From: an uncultured Collinsella sp.
GTDB taxonomy: Bacteria; Actinomycetota; Coriobacteriia; Coriobacteriales; Coriobacteriaceae
Assembly (NCBI GenBank): GCA_902490305.1
Contig: CABUDI010000001.1
Location: 81,307-145,306 of the forward strand
DNA length: 64,000 nucleotides
Direction: 5' to 3'
Below, piece by piece: positions 31,123 through 39,630 of this stretch. The notes beneath the pieces were generated by a model, which saw only the letters and a list, made by a program, of their open reading frames with translations, was not told the DNA's origin and ran no database searches. The translations under genes and the position numbers were made by a program. The first letter of the stretch is position 1; each line of letters begins with the position of its first letter.

Positions 31123-32730
31123 TTAGTGGCGGAAGTGGCGGGCGCCCGTAAACACCATAGCAATATTGTGCTCGTTGCAGGCCTGGACGCTCTCGTCGTC
31201 GCGCTTGGAGCCGCCGGGCTGAATGATGCAGGTCACGCCGTGTGCAGCAAGCACGTCGACGTTGTCGCGGAACGGGAAGAATGCGTCGCTTGCGCAGGCA
31301 AAGCCGCCCTTCTCCACGCCCTCGCGCTCGCAGAAGTCCTCGGCGCGCTCGCAGGCAAGCAGTGCAGAGTCAACGCGGTTGGGCTGACCCGGGCCCATGC
31401 CAATGCCGGCCTTACCCTTGGAGACCAGGATGGCGTTGGACTTGACGCCCTTGCAGACCTTCCAGGCAAACTCAAGCTCGGCCATCTCGGCGTCGGTGGG
31501 CTTGCGGTCGGTGGGGAACGTAAAGGTCGCGGGATCCTCGGTCACGTGGTCGACTTCCTGCACCAGCACGCCGCCATCGATGGAGCGCAGCTCCACCTGG
31601 GCGCCGTGGTCCACGCCGCCGGTGGCCAGCACGCGCAGGTTGGGGCGCTTGACCATGCGCTCGAGCGCCTCGGCAGTGTAGCTCGGGGCGATGATAACCT
31701 CGACGAACTGCTTGTTCTGATCGGCAAAGTGCTCGACCAGCTCATAGGGAACCTCGCGGTTGCAGGCGATGATGCCGCCAAAGGCGCTCTTGGGATCGCA
31801 GGCGAAGGCGCGGTCGTAGGCGGCCGTAATGTCCTCGGCAACGGCGGAACCGCAGGGGTTCTGGTGCTTGAGGATTACGCAGGCCGGCTCGTCGAACTCG
31901 CGGACCAGGTTCCAGGCGGCGTCGGCATCCAGATAGTTGTTGTAGCTGAGCGGCTTGCCCTGGATCTGCTCGGAGCCCACGAGCGGGAACTGCGAGCTCG
32001 CGGTGTTCTCGCAGCCCTCGGCAAAGCGGTAGACCGTAGCCTTCTGCTGAGGATTCTCGCCATAGCGCAGGTCGTCGACCTTCTCCAGCGAGATCTCGAG
32101 CTTGGCAGAGGTGTCCGCCACGTCGCTTGCCTGGGCGGCAAGCCAACGGGAGATAGCCGTGTCGTAGGCGGCGGTGGTCTGGTAGACCTTCACCTGCAGG
32201 CGACGACGGGTGGAAAGCGTGGTGCAGCCACCGGTCTCGTGCATCTCGGCCAGGACGGCATCATAGTCGGCCGGGTCGGAAATGACGGTAACGCTCGTGG
32301 CGTTCTTGGCGGCAGAGCGCAGCATGGAGGGGCCACCGATGTCGATGTGCTCGATGGCGTCCGCGAAGGTGACCTCGGGGTTGGCGACGGTCTTCTCGAA
32401 CTCGTACAGGTTGACGACGACCAGGTCGATCAGCTTAATGCCGTGCTGAGCCGCCTCCTGCATGTGCTGCTCGGAATCGCGGCGGGCCAGCAGCGCGCCA
32501 TGAACCTTGGGGTGCAGGGTCTTAACGCGGCCGTCCATCAGCTCGGGATAGCCCGTGAACTCCTCGATGGGGGTTACGGGAATGCCCGCGTCCTCGATGG
32601 CACGAGCCGTGCCGCCCGTAGAGATGATCTCGACGCCAAAGTCGTCAACCAGCGTCCGTGCGAAATCGACGACGCCCGTCTTATCGGTAACCGAGATCAA
32701 CGCGCGTGCGATCTTCACATCAGATCCCAT
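31123..32730 (-). CDS. purH: bifunctional AICAR transformylase / IMP cyclohydrolase
   Basis: Catalyses the last two steps of de novo IMP synthesis. The 535-aa protein begins with the MGS-like cyclohydrolase domain ([43 protein letters not shown]) and continues with the transformylase domain ([19 protein letters not shown], and the C-terminal [10 protein letters not shown] and GARHFRH). GGAGGACTGC precedes the ATG. It appears monocistronic. I see no purine riboswitch-like fold in the 277-bp upstream region, though I could not model it. Confidence 0.96.
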   Translation of the reverse strand: MGSDVKIARALISVTDKTGVVDFARTLVDDFGVEIISTGGTARAIEDAGIPVTPIEEFTGYPELMDGRVKTLHPKVHGALLARRDSEQHMQEAAQHGIKLIDLVVVNLYEFEKTVANPEVTFADAIEHIDIGGPSMLRSAAKNATSVTVISDPADYDAVLAEMHETGGCTTLSTRRRLQVKVYQTTAAYDTAISRWLAAQASDVADTSAKLEISLEKVDDLRYGENPQQKATVYRFAEGCENTASSQFPLVGSEQIQGKPLSYNNYLDADAAWNLVREFDEPACVILKHQNPCGSAVAEDITAAYDRAFACDPKSAFGGIIACNREVPYELVEHFADQNKQFVEVIIAPSYTAEALERMVKRPNLRVLATGGVDHGAQVELRSIDGGVLVQEVDHVTEDPATFTFPTDRKPTDAEMAELEFAWKVCKGVKSNAILVSKGKAGIGMGPGQPNRVDSALLACERAEDFCEREGVEKGGFACASDAFFPFRDNVDVLAAHGVTCIIQPGGSKRDDESVQACNEHNIAMVFTGARHFRH

Positions 32731-33007
32731 GCAGTCCTCCTGTCTGGTACGCCGCCGTGCTCTGTGAGTCGGTGATACGTCGATCTGCAGCGCTCGCGCA
32801 GCGGCATTGAAAATACTGATTTAATGTAGCGCATCGAGCGCATCGATGCACCCCGCAACGGGCGCATGTGCAGAAAAAGTTTGCGAGCGGAGGGGATGGG
32901 CATGGCACCGGGCACGGTGAGTTCATGGAACACAGGGGCACCATAATTAGATGCCATTGGCGTGGTAGAACTGTGCTCGATATGCATCCGCAAAAGAAAG
33001 AGGCACC

Positions 33008-33649
33008 ATGGTCTCGCGGGTTCTCTACCGACCGTTTGATACCGAAGACTTCGACGCCATCGCGCTGATTCTGCAGCAGCTTTGGCATAACAATTCGGAT
33101 AACGATGAGTACAACCGCCTTGAGGCCGCGTGCGACCTCGCCAATTGCCTTTCGTCGTCGACGTTTTCACAGGTTGCCGTAATCGACGGTCAGGCGCGTG
33201 GCATTTCGCTCGCGCGTGCGGGACAGAGCTCCGGCGCCACTATCAACGAGCATTGGATGGATACCGAACGCGCGCTGCTATCGCAGATGCGTGAGCTAGA
33301 GCCCGATGCGTGCGCCGAGTATCTCTCGTTTGTGCGCGCAACCATCCGAACCAACAACCGCCTGCTCGAGAGCAGCCCGTTGCCGCACGACAACGAGGTC
33401 ACGCTGCTTGCCGTGGATCGCGATGTCCATGGCCTGGGCGTTGGCACGGTTCTGCTCGATGCCGCGGTCTCGCACCTGTCCTCGCTTGGAGCGACGAGGG
33501 CGCACCTGTACACCGACTCCAACTGCTCGTGGAAGTTCTACGAGCTGCACGGCTTTAAGCGCACGGCCACGCACCGCGCCAACCGCGAAGAGCGCCGTCA
33601 CGACATGCCGCGCGAAAGCTTTCTCTACGAACTCGATCTAACAGCCTAA
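33008..33649 (+). CDS. GNAT-family N-acetyltransferase
   Basis: 213 aa. The acetyl-CoA-binding motif A is LLAVDRDVHGLGVGTVLLDA (R/QxxGxG/A form), followed by FYELHGFKRTATHRA, which fits the C-terminal strand of GNATs. The N-terminal third (YRPFDTEDFDAIALILQQLW) matches the usual first strand and helix. The substrate cannot be told from sequence. It is flanked by purH (divergent) and a minus-strand gene, with a GGGAC-type repeat just downstream. Confidence 0.85.
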   Translation: MVSRVLYRPFDTEDFDAIALILQQLWHNNSDNDEYNRLEAACDLANCLSSSTFSQVAVIDGQARGISLARAGQSSGATINEHWMDTERALLSQMRELEPDACAEYLSFVRATIRTNNRLLESSPLPHDNEVTLLAVDRDVHGLGVGTVLLDAAVSHLSSLGATRAHLYTDSNCSWKFYELHGFKRTATHRANREERRHDMPRESFLYELDLTA

Positions 33650-33665
33650 ACCCAGCAGCCATACC

Positions 33666-33706
33666 TAGTCATTTAGGGATGTTCCCAGTGATTAGTCGTT
33701 GGGGAC
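33666..33706. repeat. GGGAC-type repeat (family R2)
   Basis: TAGTCATTTAGGGATGTTCC is followed by CAGTGATTAGTCGTTGGGGA. Related to 11184-11212 and 51838-51857. Confidence 0.6.
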
Positions 33707-33725
33707 AGCCTTCGTAGGTAGCGCA

Positions 33726-33778
33726 TAAAAATGGGATGGATCCGTCGGCAGTCGCCGGAGAAGATCCATCCCAAAAAT
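33726..33778. terminator. terminator between GNAT and DUF2207 genes
   Basis: TGGGATGGATC / GATCCATCCCA (33732-33742, 33763-33773) with an inner CGGC/GCCG stem. AAAAA flanks on the plus strand give a T-run on the minus strand, so it mainly ends the DUF2207 transcript. Confidence 0.75.
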
Positions 33779-33787
33779 CAGAGCGCG

Positions 33788-35731
33788 CTAGAACGTTCCG
33801 CCGCCGCCTCCGCCGACGCCGCCGCCTCCGCCGCCCGAGAAGCCACCGCCTCCGCCGCCGCTCGAGCTGTCGGAGCTCGACGCCAGCTCACGGATACTCT
33901 CGTGATACACGTCATCGAACGTATCGAGCGGAGACTCGATACCGTAATGATGGTAGTACCACCAGTAGCAGGGATAATTGTCGTAGAAGCCGTCGGCCTC
34001 GCGCACCTCGGGCGGCACGGCCTCGGCCAGCTGTCGCAGCACTTCTTTCGAAACGCCCAGGGCAACGCCCATCACCAGCAGCTTGTTCCACAGCACCAGA
34101 TCGCCGGGGACGGCTTCCTTTAGACGCGTAAAGTCCTCGAGCCAATGCTTAAGTGCCTTGCAGCGAGCCGCCACCTCGGCGCCCTCCGGCGTAAAGCGGC
34201 GGAACGTAAGGCCCACGCCGATACCCACCAGCACAATCGGCACCGAGATAACCGCGGCGGTAATGTTCGCCTGTGCGCCATCGGTAAAGAAGATGGATCC
34301 CACGGGAACAAAGGCAATCAGGATACCAAGAACCAGGCAAAACACCATTGCAACAATGCCGTCCGAGGCAACGTACTCGCTATCGGCCAGCTTGCCCTTA
34401 ACGGTGTTCTGATAGTCCTCGAGCTTATCACCCACGGGTGTAGCGTGCTGCTTGACGTAGTGCTGCAGCTCGTCGAACGTGCGCGAACGGTCACCGTTCT
34501 CGTCAGGCTTAGCACCGGCAAAGAAGACCTTGAGCACCATGTGGTCAATGCCCTTGGCCGACTTCCAGCCCGCATCGCTCACCGTCACGCGATACGTCTG
34601 CTCTTCTTTTTCACGCCCCAACAGACCCTTCTTGGCCTTGGTCACGGTCGCCTGCTCCAGCTTGATCACACGGTCGTCAGTGAGCTTCATGAGCGTGGCG
34701 ATATATGCCTGATCGGGCACCTCGTTCCAGCTCATGAGGGCCGAAAGCACGGCGGGATGGTCGGCCGAGGGCACATCGCGGAAATATTCGTCCTGGAAAA
34801 GCGGCTTGGGCTTGCGCTTGCGCAGCTTGAGCATAACGATTGTGCCGGTAAAGGCCACCGCCGCAACAACACTTAGCACGGCAAGTGCATTGGCAATCAT
34901 GCGAGCGTGAGCGCGGCGGGCGTTAGCTTCGTCGGCCCATTCCTTCTCTTCGCTCAGGATCGTTGACATGCGCTCTTCGCCCGAGGCGGCAAGCTGCGGC
35001 ACCCAGTCGCTGGGGAAGGCGATGCGTGCCTCGGCGAATTCGCCCTGATGCACGCAGGGAATGGTATAGGTGACCATGGGCTCGTCCTCATCGAGCGACA
35101 CGTCGCCCGACAGCGGACCGTGGCCCCATGCGCGGAAGTTATCGCCTTTGACGGCCGCCGTCCCGGCAGCGGCATTTGCGAAGCGCACTTCCATCTCGAC
35201 ATCGTCGGAATCCGCAGACCAGCCGTCGCCCACGAACTTCCAGTAGAGCTCGGCGGTATCGGCCCAATTCATAACCGCACCGGTCATGGTGTAGCTCACG
35301 TAATAGATCGCGCTGTCGCCGCTCTCGTGGGGGCTGAACACCTTAATCCTTACGCCGTCACCGGCCTGCTCGACCGTGTAGACGCCAGAATCGCCCTTGT
35401 TCGCGCTATCGACTTTGTTAAACGCGGTGTCCTCTTCCTCGACACTCAGCACGTCAACGTCCGCCGTGCCGCCCTGCTGGTTGGTGCCCGTATTGATCTC
35501 CCAAAACACGCCGTTGATGTCGTCGTCGAAATCAAACTGGCGTCCCTCGACAACGGTCAGCGATCCATCGGCCTCGACCGTGGCACTGATGTAGGTTTGG
35601 GTCATGGAGTAGCCGTCGGCGTGCGCGGCGGCAGGCAGCAGCAACAACGCAAGCGCAACGAGCGCGCAGACGGAAGCGAATCGCGCAAACAGGCGGCGCT
35701 GCCGACAGGTTTTGGCAACGGGGGCGTTCAT
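33788..35731 (-). CDS. DUF2207-type membrane protein
   Basis: 647 aa. A signal peptide (ASVCALVALALLLLPAAAHA) is followed by an extracytoplasmic domain with the DUF2207 beginning YISATVEADGSLTVVEGRQF. A helix (ANALAVLSVVAAVAFTGTIV) leads to a cytoplasmic region, then two more helices (AMVFCLVLGILIAFVPVGSI and ITAAVISVPIVLVGIGVGL) and a C-terminal Gly/Ser-rich tail ending in runs of glycine. The function of the family is unknown. The ATG at 35731 follows AAAGGATG and puts the signal peptide near the N-terminus. Confidence 0.85.
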   Translation of the reverse strand: MNAPVAKTCRQRRLFARFASVCALVALALLLLPAAAHADGYSMTQTYISATVEADGSLTVVEGRQFDFDDDINGVFWEINTGTNQQGGTADVDVLSVEEEDTAFNKVDSANKGDSGVYTVEQAGDGVRIKVFSPHESGDSAIYYVSYTMTGAVMNWADTAELYWKFVGDGWSADSDDVEMEVRFANAAAGTAAVKGDNFRAWGHGPLSGDVSLDEDEPMVTYTIPCVHQGEFAEARIAFPSDWVPQLAASGEERMSTILSEEKEWADEANARRAHARMIANALAVLSVVAAVAFTGTIVMLKLRKRKPKPLFQDEYFRDVPSADHPAVLSALMSWNEVPDQAYIATLMKLTDDRVIKLEQATVTKAKKGLLGREKEEQTYRVTVSDAGWKSAKGIDHMVLKVFFAGAKPDENGDRSRTFDELQHYVKQHATPVGDKLEDYQNTVKGKLADSEYVASDGIVAMVFCLVLGILIAFVPVGSIFFTDGAQANITAAVISVPIVLVGIGVGLTFRRFTPEGAEVAARCKALKHWLEDFTRLKEAVPGDLVLWNKLLVMGVALGVSKEVLRQLAEAVPPEVREADGFYDNYPCYWWYYHHYGIESPLDTFDDVYHESIRELASSSDSSSGGGGGGFSGGGGGGVGGGGGGTF

Positions 35732-35843
35732 AGGCACATCCTTTGTCTGTGATACCAGCAACGCCATTGTCCCACGTTTACGGGCGCACATGACGAACAT
35801 CTAGGCCAGCGGAGTATCAAACGGGACGAAAGTCACGCCCGCG

Positions 35844-35893
35844 GCCGGCACCTGGGGACGTTCCTTATCTGCCGGCAATCTGGGACACTCCTT
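35844..35893. repeat. GGGACGTTCC repeat (family R2)
   Basis: GCCGGCACCTGGGGACGTTCC followed by TGCCGGCAATCTGGGACACTCC. It resembles 3694-3750 and 44931-44977. Confidence 0.65.
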
Positions 35894-35939
35894 GGCATAG
35901 CCCGCTCCGGCAATAGATACCACTTCATAGCTCCGTCAC

Positions 35940-36105
35940 AGGTGTAGCGGCTTTGTGTTGCCGCACGCGCACTGATTGAGTCCGCGAGCAAGGGGCATAA
36001 AGCAGTTGAGCGAAAACGGTTTGCCCCTTTGCCGTTCGCTTGAGGATCATGTCCCCCTTTTCCGCGGAAACCCCGGCAGTTGCGAAGAGCTGCCGGGGTT
36101 TCTGT
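35940..36105 (+). ncRNA. candidate small RNA or orphan leader
   Basis: AAGGGGCA can pair with TGCCCCTT, or AGCGAAAACGG with CCGTTCGCT, two overlapping alternatives. They are followed by AAACCCCGGCAG / CTGCCGGGGTTT and a T-containing tail. The next gene starts 135 bp later, so this could be a stand-alone sRNA. The 5' end and promoter are not identified. Confidence 0.3.
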
Positions 36106-36107
36106 CG
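36068..36107 (+). terminator. terminator-like hairpin upstream of gluQ
   Basis: Perfect 12-bp stem AAACCCCGGCAG / CTGCCGGGGTTT with a 10-nt loop, then CTGTCGTTT. No protein gene ends just upstream on this strand. Confidence 0.6.
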
Positions 36108-36239
36108 TTTGAGGGGTTGGGCTGGCGGGCGGCGATCGAGCTATCGAGCCGGTGGTCCGGCACGCGCAACGCGCGGCCTCGGCAACTTGCAGGCCACGGC
36201 AGCGTCTCCCCCACCGCGCCCCGCGCTATACTCGTCCGC

Positions 36240-37412
36240 ATGGATATCAACGCATGCAACATAGCAACACACGCCGCGGACGCACCAGCAACGGCAGCGC
36301 CCACCCCCGTCGTGGGCCGCTTTGCCCCGTCGCCCTCGGGCCGCATGCACCTGGGCAACGTGTTCAGTTGCCTGTGTGCGTGGCTTTCGGCCCGCAGCCA
36401 GGGCGGCAGCATCGTGCTGCGCATCGAGGACCTGGACGATCGCTGCAAGCGCCCGGAACTTGCCGCTCAACTGATTGACGATCTAACCTGGCTGGGGCTC
36501 GAGTGGGACGAAGGCCCCTACTACCAGCACGATCGCCTGGATCTGTACGAGGACGCCCTGCGCCAGCTGCAAGACGCCGGCCTCACCTATCCCTGTTTTT
36601 GCACGCGTGCCGAACTCCACGCCGCGAGCGCGCCGCACGCCAGCGACGGCACGCCCATCTACCGCGGCGCCTGCCGAGGCCTTTCTGCCGAGGAGGTTGC
36701 CCGCCGCAGCGCCCTGCGCGCCCCGGCCACACGCCTGCGCGTGCCCACCGTCGACGACCTCGCAGACGACGTGATCGAATTCGTTGACCGCACGTACGGA
36801 GCCCAATGCGAGGCACTCGCCACCGAGTGCGGCGACTTTTTGGTGCGCCGCAGCGACGGCGTTTTTGCCTACCAGCTAGCCGTGGTAGTCGACGACGCTG
36901 CCATGGGCGTCACCGAGGTCGTGCGCGGATGCGACCTGCTGGGCTCCACGCCGCGCCAGATCTACCTGCAGCATCTGCTGGGACTGCCCACACCGCACTA
37001 CGCACATATTCCGCTGCTCATGTCACCGGACGGCCGCCGCCTTTCCAAGCGCGACCGCGACCTAGACCTGGGCGAGCTCCGTACCCGCTTTGGCACACCC
37101 GAGGCGCTGCTGGGCTGGCTCGCCGGGCAAACGGGCATCGCACCGGACACCACGCCGCGTTCTGCCGAGCAGCTGGTCGAGCACTTTAGCTGGGATGTCA
37201 TCCGCGCGCATCGCGAGAACATCGTTATGGATGAAAGGACAGGCATGCAACAGACGGCAGCCCACCCTGACGACCACCTCGATAGCGACATTGCCAAAGC
37301 ATCAACAACTCATCTTTCACCAGAGGGGTTCGATGCGTTTTGCGAAATACTTGACTCCCCCACGCCAGAAGCTACGAAAACGTTACTCGAGCGCAAGTCA
37401 GCTTGGGAGTAA
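36240..37412 (+). CDS. gluQ: glutamyl-Q tRNA(Asp) synthetase with antitoxin-like C-terminal tail
   Basis: 390 aa. Residues 24-330 match GluQ, which attaches glutamate to queuosine of tRNA-Asp: VVGRFAPSPSGRMHLGN (HIGH-type motif), zinc ligands C119, C121, Y141 and C145, LRIEDLDDRC, and the KMSKS-like RLSKRDRDLDL. The usual enzyme ends near residue 300-330. The extra tail contains LSPEGFDAFCEILDSP and LLERKSAWE, which resembles the end of DUF1778/TacA antitoxins. A second RBS-ATG (GAAAGGACAGGC, ATG at 37245) lies inside the frame. No SD precedes 36240, but TATACT lies 8 bp upstream, so the mRNA may be leaderless. Confidence 0.85.
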   Translation: MDINACNIATHAADAPATAAPTPVVGRFAPSPSGRMHLGNVFSCLCAWLSARSQGGSIVLRIEDLDDRCKRPELAAQLIDDLTWLGLEWDEGPYYQHDRLDLYEDALRQLQDAGLTYPCFCTRAELHAASAPHASDGTPIYRGACRGLSAEEVARRSALRAPATRLRVPTVDDLADDVIEFVDRTYGAQCEALATECGDFLVRRSDGVFAYQLAVVVDDAAMGVTEVVRGCDLLGSTPRQIYLQHLLGLPTPHYAHIPLLMSPDGRRLSKRDRDLDLGELRTRFGTPEALLGWLAGQTGIAPDTTPRSAEQLVEHFSWDVIRAHRENIVMDERTGMQQTAAHPDDHLDSDIAKASTTHLSPEGFDAFCEILDSPTPEATKTLLERKSAWE

Positions 37413-37464
37413 ATCCCTTAGCGAATCGATTTTGGTTCGCTACGAAGCTCATGCGTCCGTACCC

Positions 37465-38190
37465 CTATGCAACATCCCAGGGCTGGAGTTCGTCGCCCAG
37501 GCGAACGATGCAGTCGTAGAGCACGGTATGGCGCTCGGCCGGGTTGGCATCCCGATGAAAATGCCCGTAATACCAGCGTTTGTAGTCCATGCGATCTTCC
37601 AGCTCATCGAAAAATGCCGTAAGTCGATCAACCGTGGGGCAATTCCAGCTGGATGCCGGATAAAGCGTGGGCGAAAGCATGCGCGTAGAGCAGGTGTGGG
37701 TGATCACGTAGTCGACCTTCCAGCCCATGCTGTCGAGTTTTGTCCGTGCCTCCTCAAAGTTGCGCTCGTCCGGCAACTCCTGCGGCCACCAGCTGGAATA
37801 CGGAATGCGGTATTCCTTATCCACGCTCGTGGCGCCGCCCATGGTAAAGATCGTTGAGCCGTCGAGCTCAAAAACCTCGCCGCGCGTCAGGCGTCGGATG
37901 GGCGAGGTGTCCGACAGGCGCTGCGTCAGGCCGCCGTGCCACAGTTCCATGGGACGCTCCGCCCAGTGATCGAAACGTTCGTGGTTGCCGTCGACGAACA
38001 GCACGGTATAGGGGCGCGACTCCAGCCAAGCGATGTCGGCACATTCCTCGGCAGAGAAATCCCACGGAAAGCCAAAGTCGCCCGCGACAATCAGGTAGTC
38101 GTCGCCCGTCAGGCTGTCTCCAAGATCCCAGTCGCGCAGCTTTTGCATGTCGGCACCGCCGTGAGTATCACCCGTCACATAGACCGTCAT
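37465..38190 (-). CDS. calcineurin-like metallophosphoesterase
   Basis: 241 aa. The metal-binding motifs are in order: GDTHGG (D-x-H), VAGDFGFPWD (GD), VDGNHERFD (GNHE), ITHTCS and YYGHFHRD (GHxH). This is a full calcineurin-type phosphodiesterase core; the substrate is unknown. The ATG at 38190 gives MTVYVTGDTHGG, a typical start. Upstream AAGTGGTGATC closely follows the extended anti-SD complement. It is convergent with gluQ. Confidence 0.88.
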   Translation of the reverse strand: MTVYVTGDTHGGADMQKLRDWDLGDSLTGDDYLIVAGDFGFPWDFSAEECADIAWLESRPYTVLFVDGNHERFDHWAERPMELWHGGLTQRLSDTSPIRRLTRGEVFELDGSTIFTMGGATSVDKEYRIPYSSWWPQELPDERNFEEARTKLDSMGWKVDYVITHTCSTRMLSPTLYPASSWNCPTVDRLTAFFDELEDRMDYKRWYYGHFHRDANPAERHTVLYDCIVRLGDELQPWDVA

Positions 38191-38275
38191 CGGATCACCA
38201 CTTCCCTGTAAGTCGCTAGCCCGCATTCTGCACGATCGCCAAGCAAACCGTTCCAGCCCTTCCGTTCCTTAGGGC

Positions 38276-38515
38276 TTACCCCTCGTTCTTCCATCCAAAC
38301 GGGTCGAGCACCCAAAAAATCAGATCTAGCACACCGCCGGTCATCATGGCACCGGCAAGGGCCATGCAAATGTGCAGAGAGCTGGCACTTCGGAGCACGT
38401 CGAACGGCCCCAGAACAGCCAGCAGCGAGACCGCTGCGCCGGCTACGCACAGCGCAAGGCACGGTCCTGCGTCCTTAACGCACTTCTTTGCGAGATGCTT
38501 TGCGTTGTCACCCAT
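38276..38515 (-). CDS. small membrane protein of unknown function
   Basis: 79 aa from the ATG at 38515, with AAGGAG 10 nt upstream. The sequence has a short Lys-rich N-terminus (MGDNAKHLAKKCVKD) and two hydrophobic segments, CLALCVAGAAVSLLAVLGPF and ICMALAGAMMTGGVLDLIFW, ending DPFGWKNEG. No family is recognised. It lies 85 bp upstream of the phosphoesterase on the same strand and may be co-transcribed with it. Confidence 0.6.
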   Translation of the reverse strand: MGDNAKHLAKKCVKDAGPCLALCVAGAAVSLLAVLGPFDVLRSASSLHICMALAGAMMTGGVLDLIFWVLDPFGWKNEG

Positions 38516-39069
38516 CGATATCGAACTCCTTAGAGGGTCGTTGTTCAGATGCATGCCGCCGTGGCAGAACGAAGCGGCAGAGTAAGTGTCACATGCCGTG
38601 CAGACATCAATGGAGAAACCGCCTGCTCGACCAACCCTTGACGCCGTTTTGCACCGGCACCCCATCCCCCGCTATCGAGGTCTAATACTTTTCCCGAGAA
38701 GTGAACGGCTGTTTTTGGACCCCTGAAACAGCCGCATTTTTCGGCGGCAAAATCGTGGGATTTCAGCATTGAAACCGCGGGAAACGGCACCTTTAAAGTG
38801 TCGATGCTTCGGGGGTCCGTTTTAGCTCGTTCACTTCTCGGGAAAAGTATTAGACCTCGCTGCTAGCTATCCAGAAAGACACCTCCCCCTTCCCCACCGC
38901 CGCGCAAAAACTCATCCAACATTAATCTTGGCTCAAGAATCGCTTAATCTATAACCTGCACTATAGAGTTCGACCAAGGGCGGGGCGGCGTCACGCAGGC
39001 CGCCGAACGCAACGCTCGCGCCCGGGCAGATCGCCCGGCGTCGCGCCCATCGAACGAAAGGAACAGGTC
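38516..39069. other. noncoding stretch with MITE-like element
   Basis: 554 bp without a gene I can support. It contains the 184-bp inverted-repeat element at 38676-38859. The right part (38880-39069) is the presumed promoter region of the DUF4342 operon, with AAAGGAAC as RBS. I see nothing else. Confidence 0.6.
38676..38859. mobile_element. 184-bp inverted-repeat element (MITE-like)
   Basis: The ends CGAGGTCTAATACTTTTCCC and GGGAAAAGTATTAGACCTCG are perfect reverse complements. The pairing is perfect for 31 bp and continues with mismatches to about 52 bp per side (GGACCCC / GGGGTCC). The centre has a second hairpin (GCCGCATTTTTCGGCGGC). No coding capacity and no clear target-site duplication. 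Confidence 0.6.
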
Positions 39070-39612
39070 ATGGACGACCTCGAAAAAGTTGAAACCATCC
39101 GCACCAAGTGCAATGTGAGCTACACCGATGCCAAGGCCGCGCTCGACGCCGCCGACGGCAACGTTTTGGACGCCATCATTTGGCTCGAGTCGCAGGGCAA
39201 GACGCAGACCACATCGGCGCACGCCGCCACCGAGTCCGCGCCGGTCGACGAGCCCTCGGCCGAGATGGTCGCCGCGCAGGCCGCCTACGAAAAGTCGAGC
39301 GAAAAGACCGACTTCTCCAAGAAGATGGACAGCGTGTGGGAGTACCTCAAAAAGCTCTTCCGCCTGAGTTTGGACACCAAGTTTATCGCCACGCGCCGCG
39401 ATGCGATCATCCTCAACATCCCCATCCTGATCCCCATCGTCGCGCTGTTTGCCTGGGGCGCCACGATTTGGCTGATGCTGCTTGGCCTGTTCTTTGGCAT
39501 GCGCTACCGCATCGACAGCGACGGCGACGTGCCCGGCAGCATCAACAACCTTATGAATCACGCCGCCGATGCCGCGGACGGCATCAAGCAAAATCTCAAC
39601 GACGACAAGTAA
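39070..39612 (+). CDS. DUF4342 / UBA-like domain membrane protein
   Basis: 180 aa. The N-terminal 45 residues are a UBA/TS-N-like helical bundle: VETIRTKCNVSYTDAKAALD then GNVLDAIIWLESQG. A flexible linker follows, then two membrane segments (AIILNIPILIPIVALFAWGA and TIWLMLLGLFFG) with a short charged C-terminus. DUF4342 proteins are of unknown function; a link to envelope stress is suggested only by the two-component genes 18 nt downstream. The RBS AAAGGAAC is well placed. Confidence 0.8.
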   Translation: MDDLEKVETIRTKCNVSYTDAKAALDAADGNVLDAIIWLESQGKTQTTSAHAATESAPVDEPSAEMVAAQAAYEKSSEKTDFSKKMDSVWEYLKKLFRLSLDTKFIATRRDAIILNIPILIPIVALFAWGATIWLMLLGLFFGMRYRIDSDGDVPGSINNLMNHAADAADGIKQNLNDDK

Positions 39613-39630
39613 TCGCAGACGGGGGCACGT

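Larger units (their letters stand above)
35732..36239. other. noncoding stretch between DUF2207 gene and gluQ
   Basis: 508 bp without a convincing gene. It contains an R2-type repeat (35844-35893), a block with several mutually exclusive hairpins (35992-36050) and a terminator-like hairpin (36068-36101), which together may represent a small RNA. The remainder (36102-36239) leads into gluQ and shows only a TATACT near the start codon. Confidence 0.5.

Noticed and set aside
32731..33007. Purine riboswitch upstream of purH
   Set aside because: I could not recognise the conserved three-way-junction loops; nothing supports the call by eye.
35976..36239. N-terminal extension of gluQ upstream of 36240
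   Set aside because: It would translate through a strong terminator hairpin, and GluQ proteins begin close to the GRFAPSPSG motif.
38676..38859. Insertion sequence with transposase
   Set aside because: The element is under 200 bp and has no coding frame; only a MITE-like or RNA interpretation is possible.
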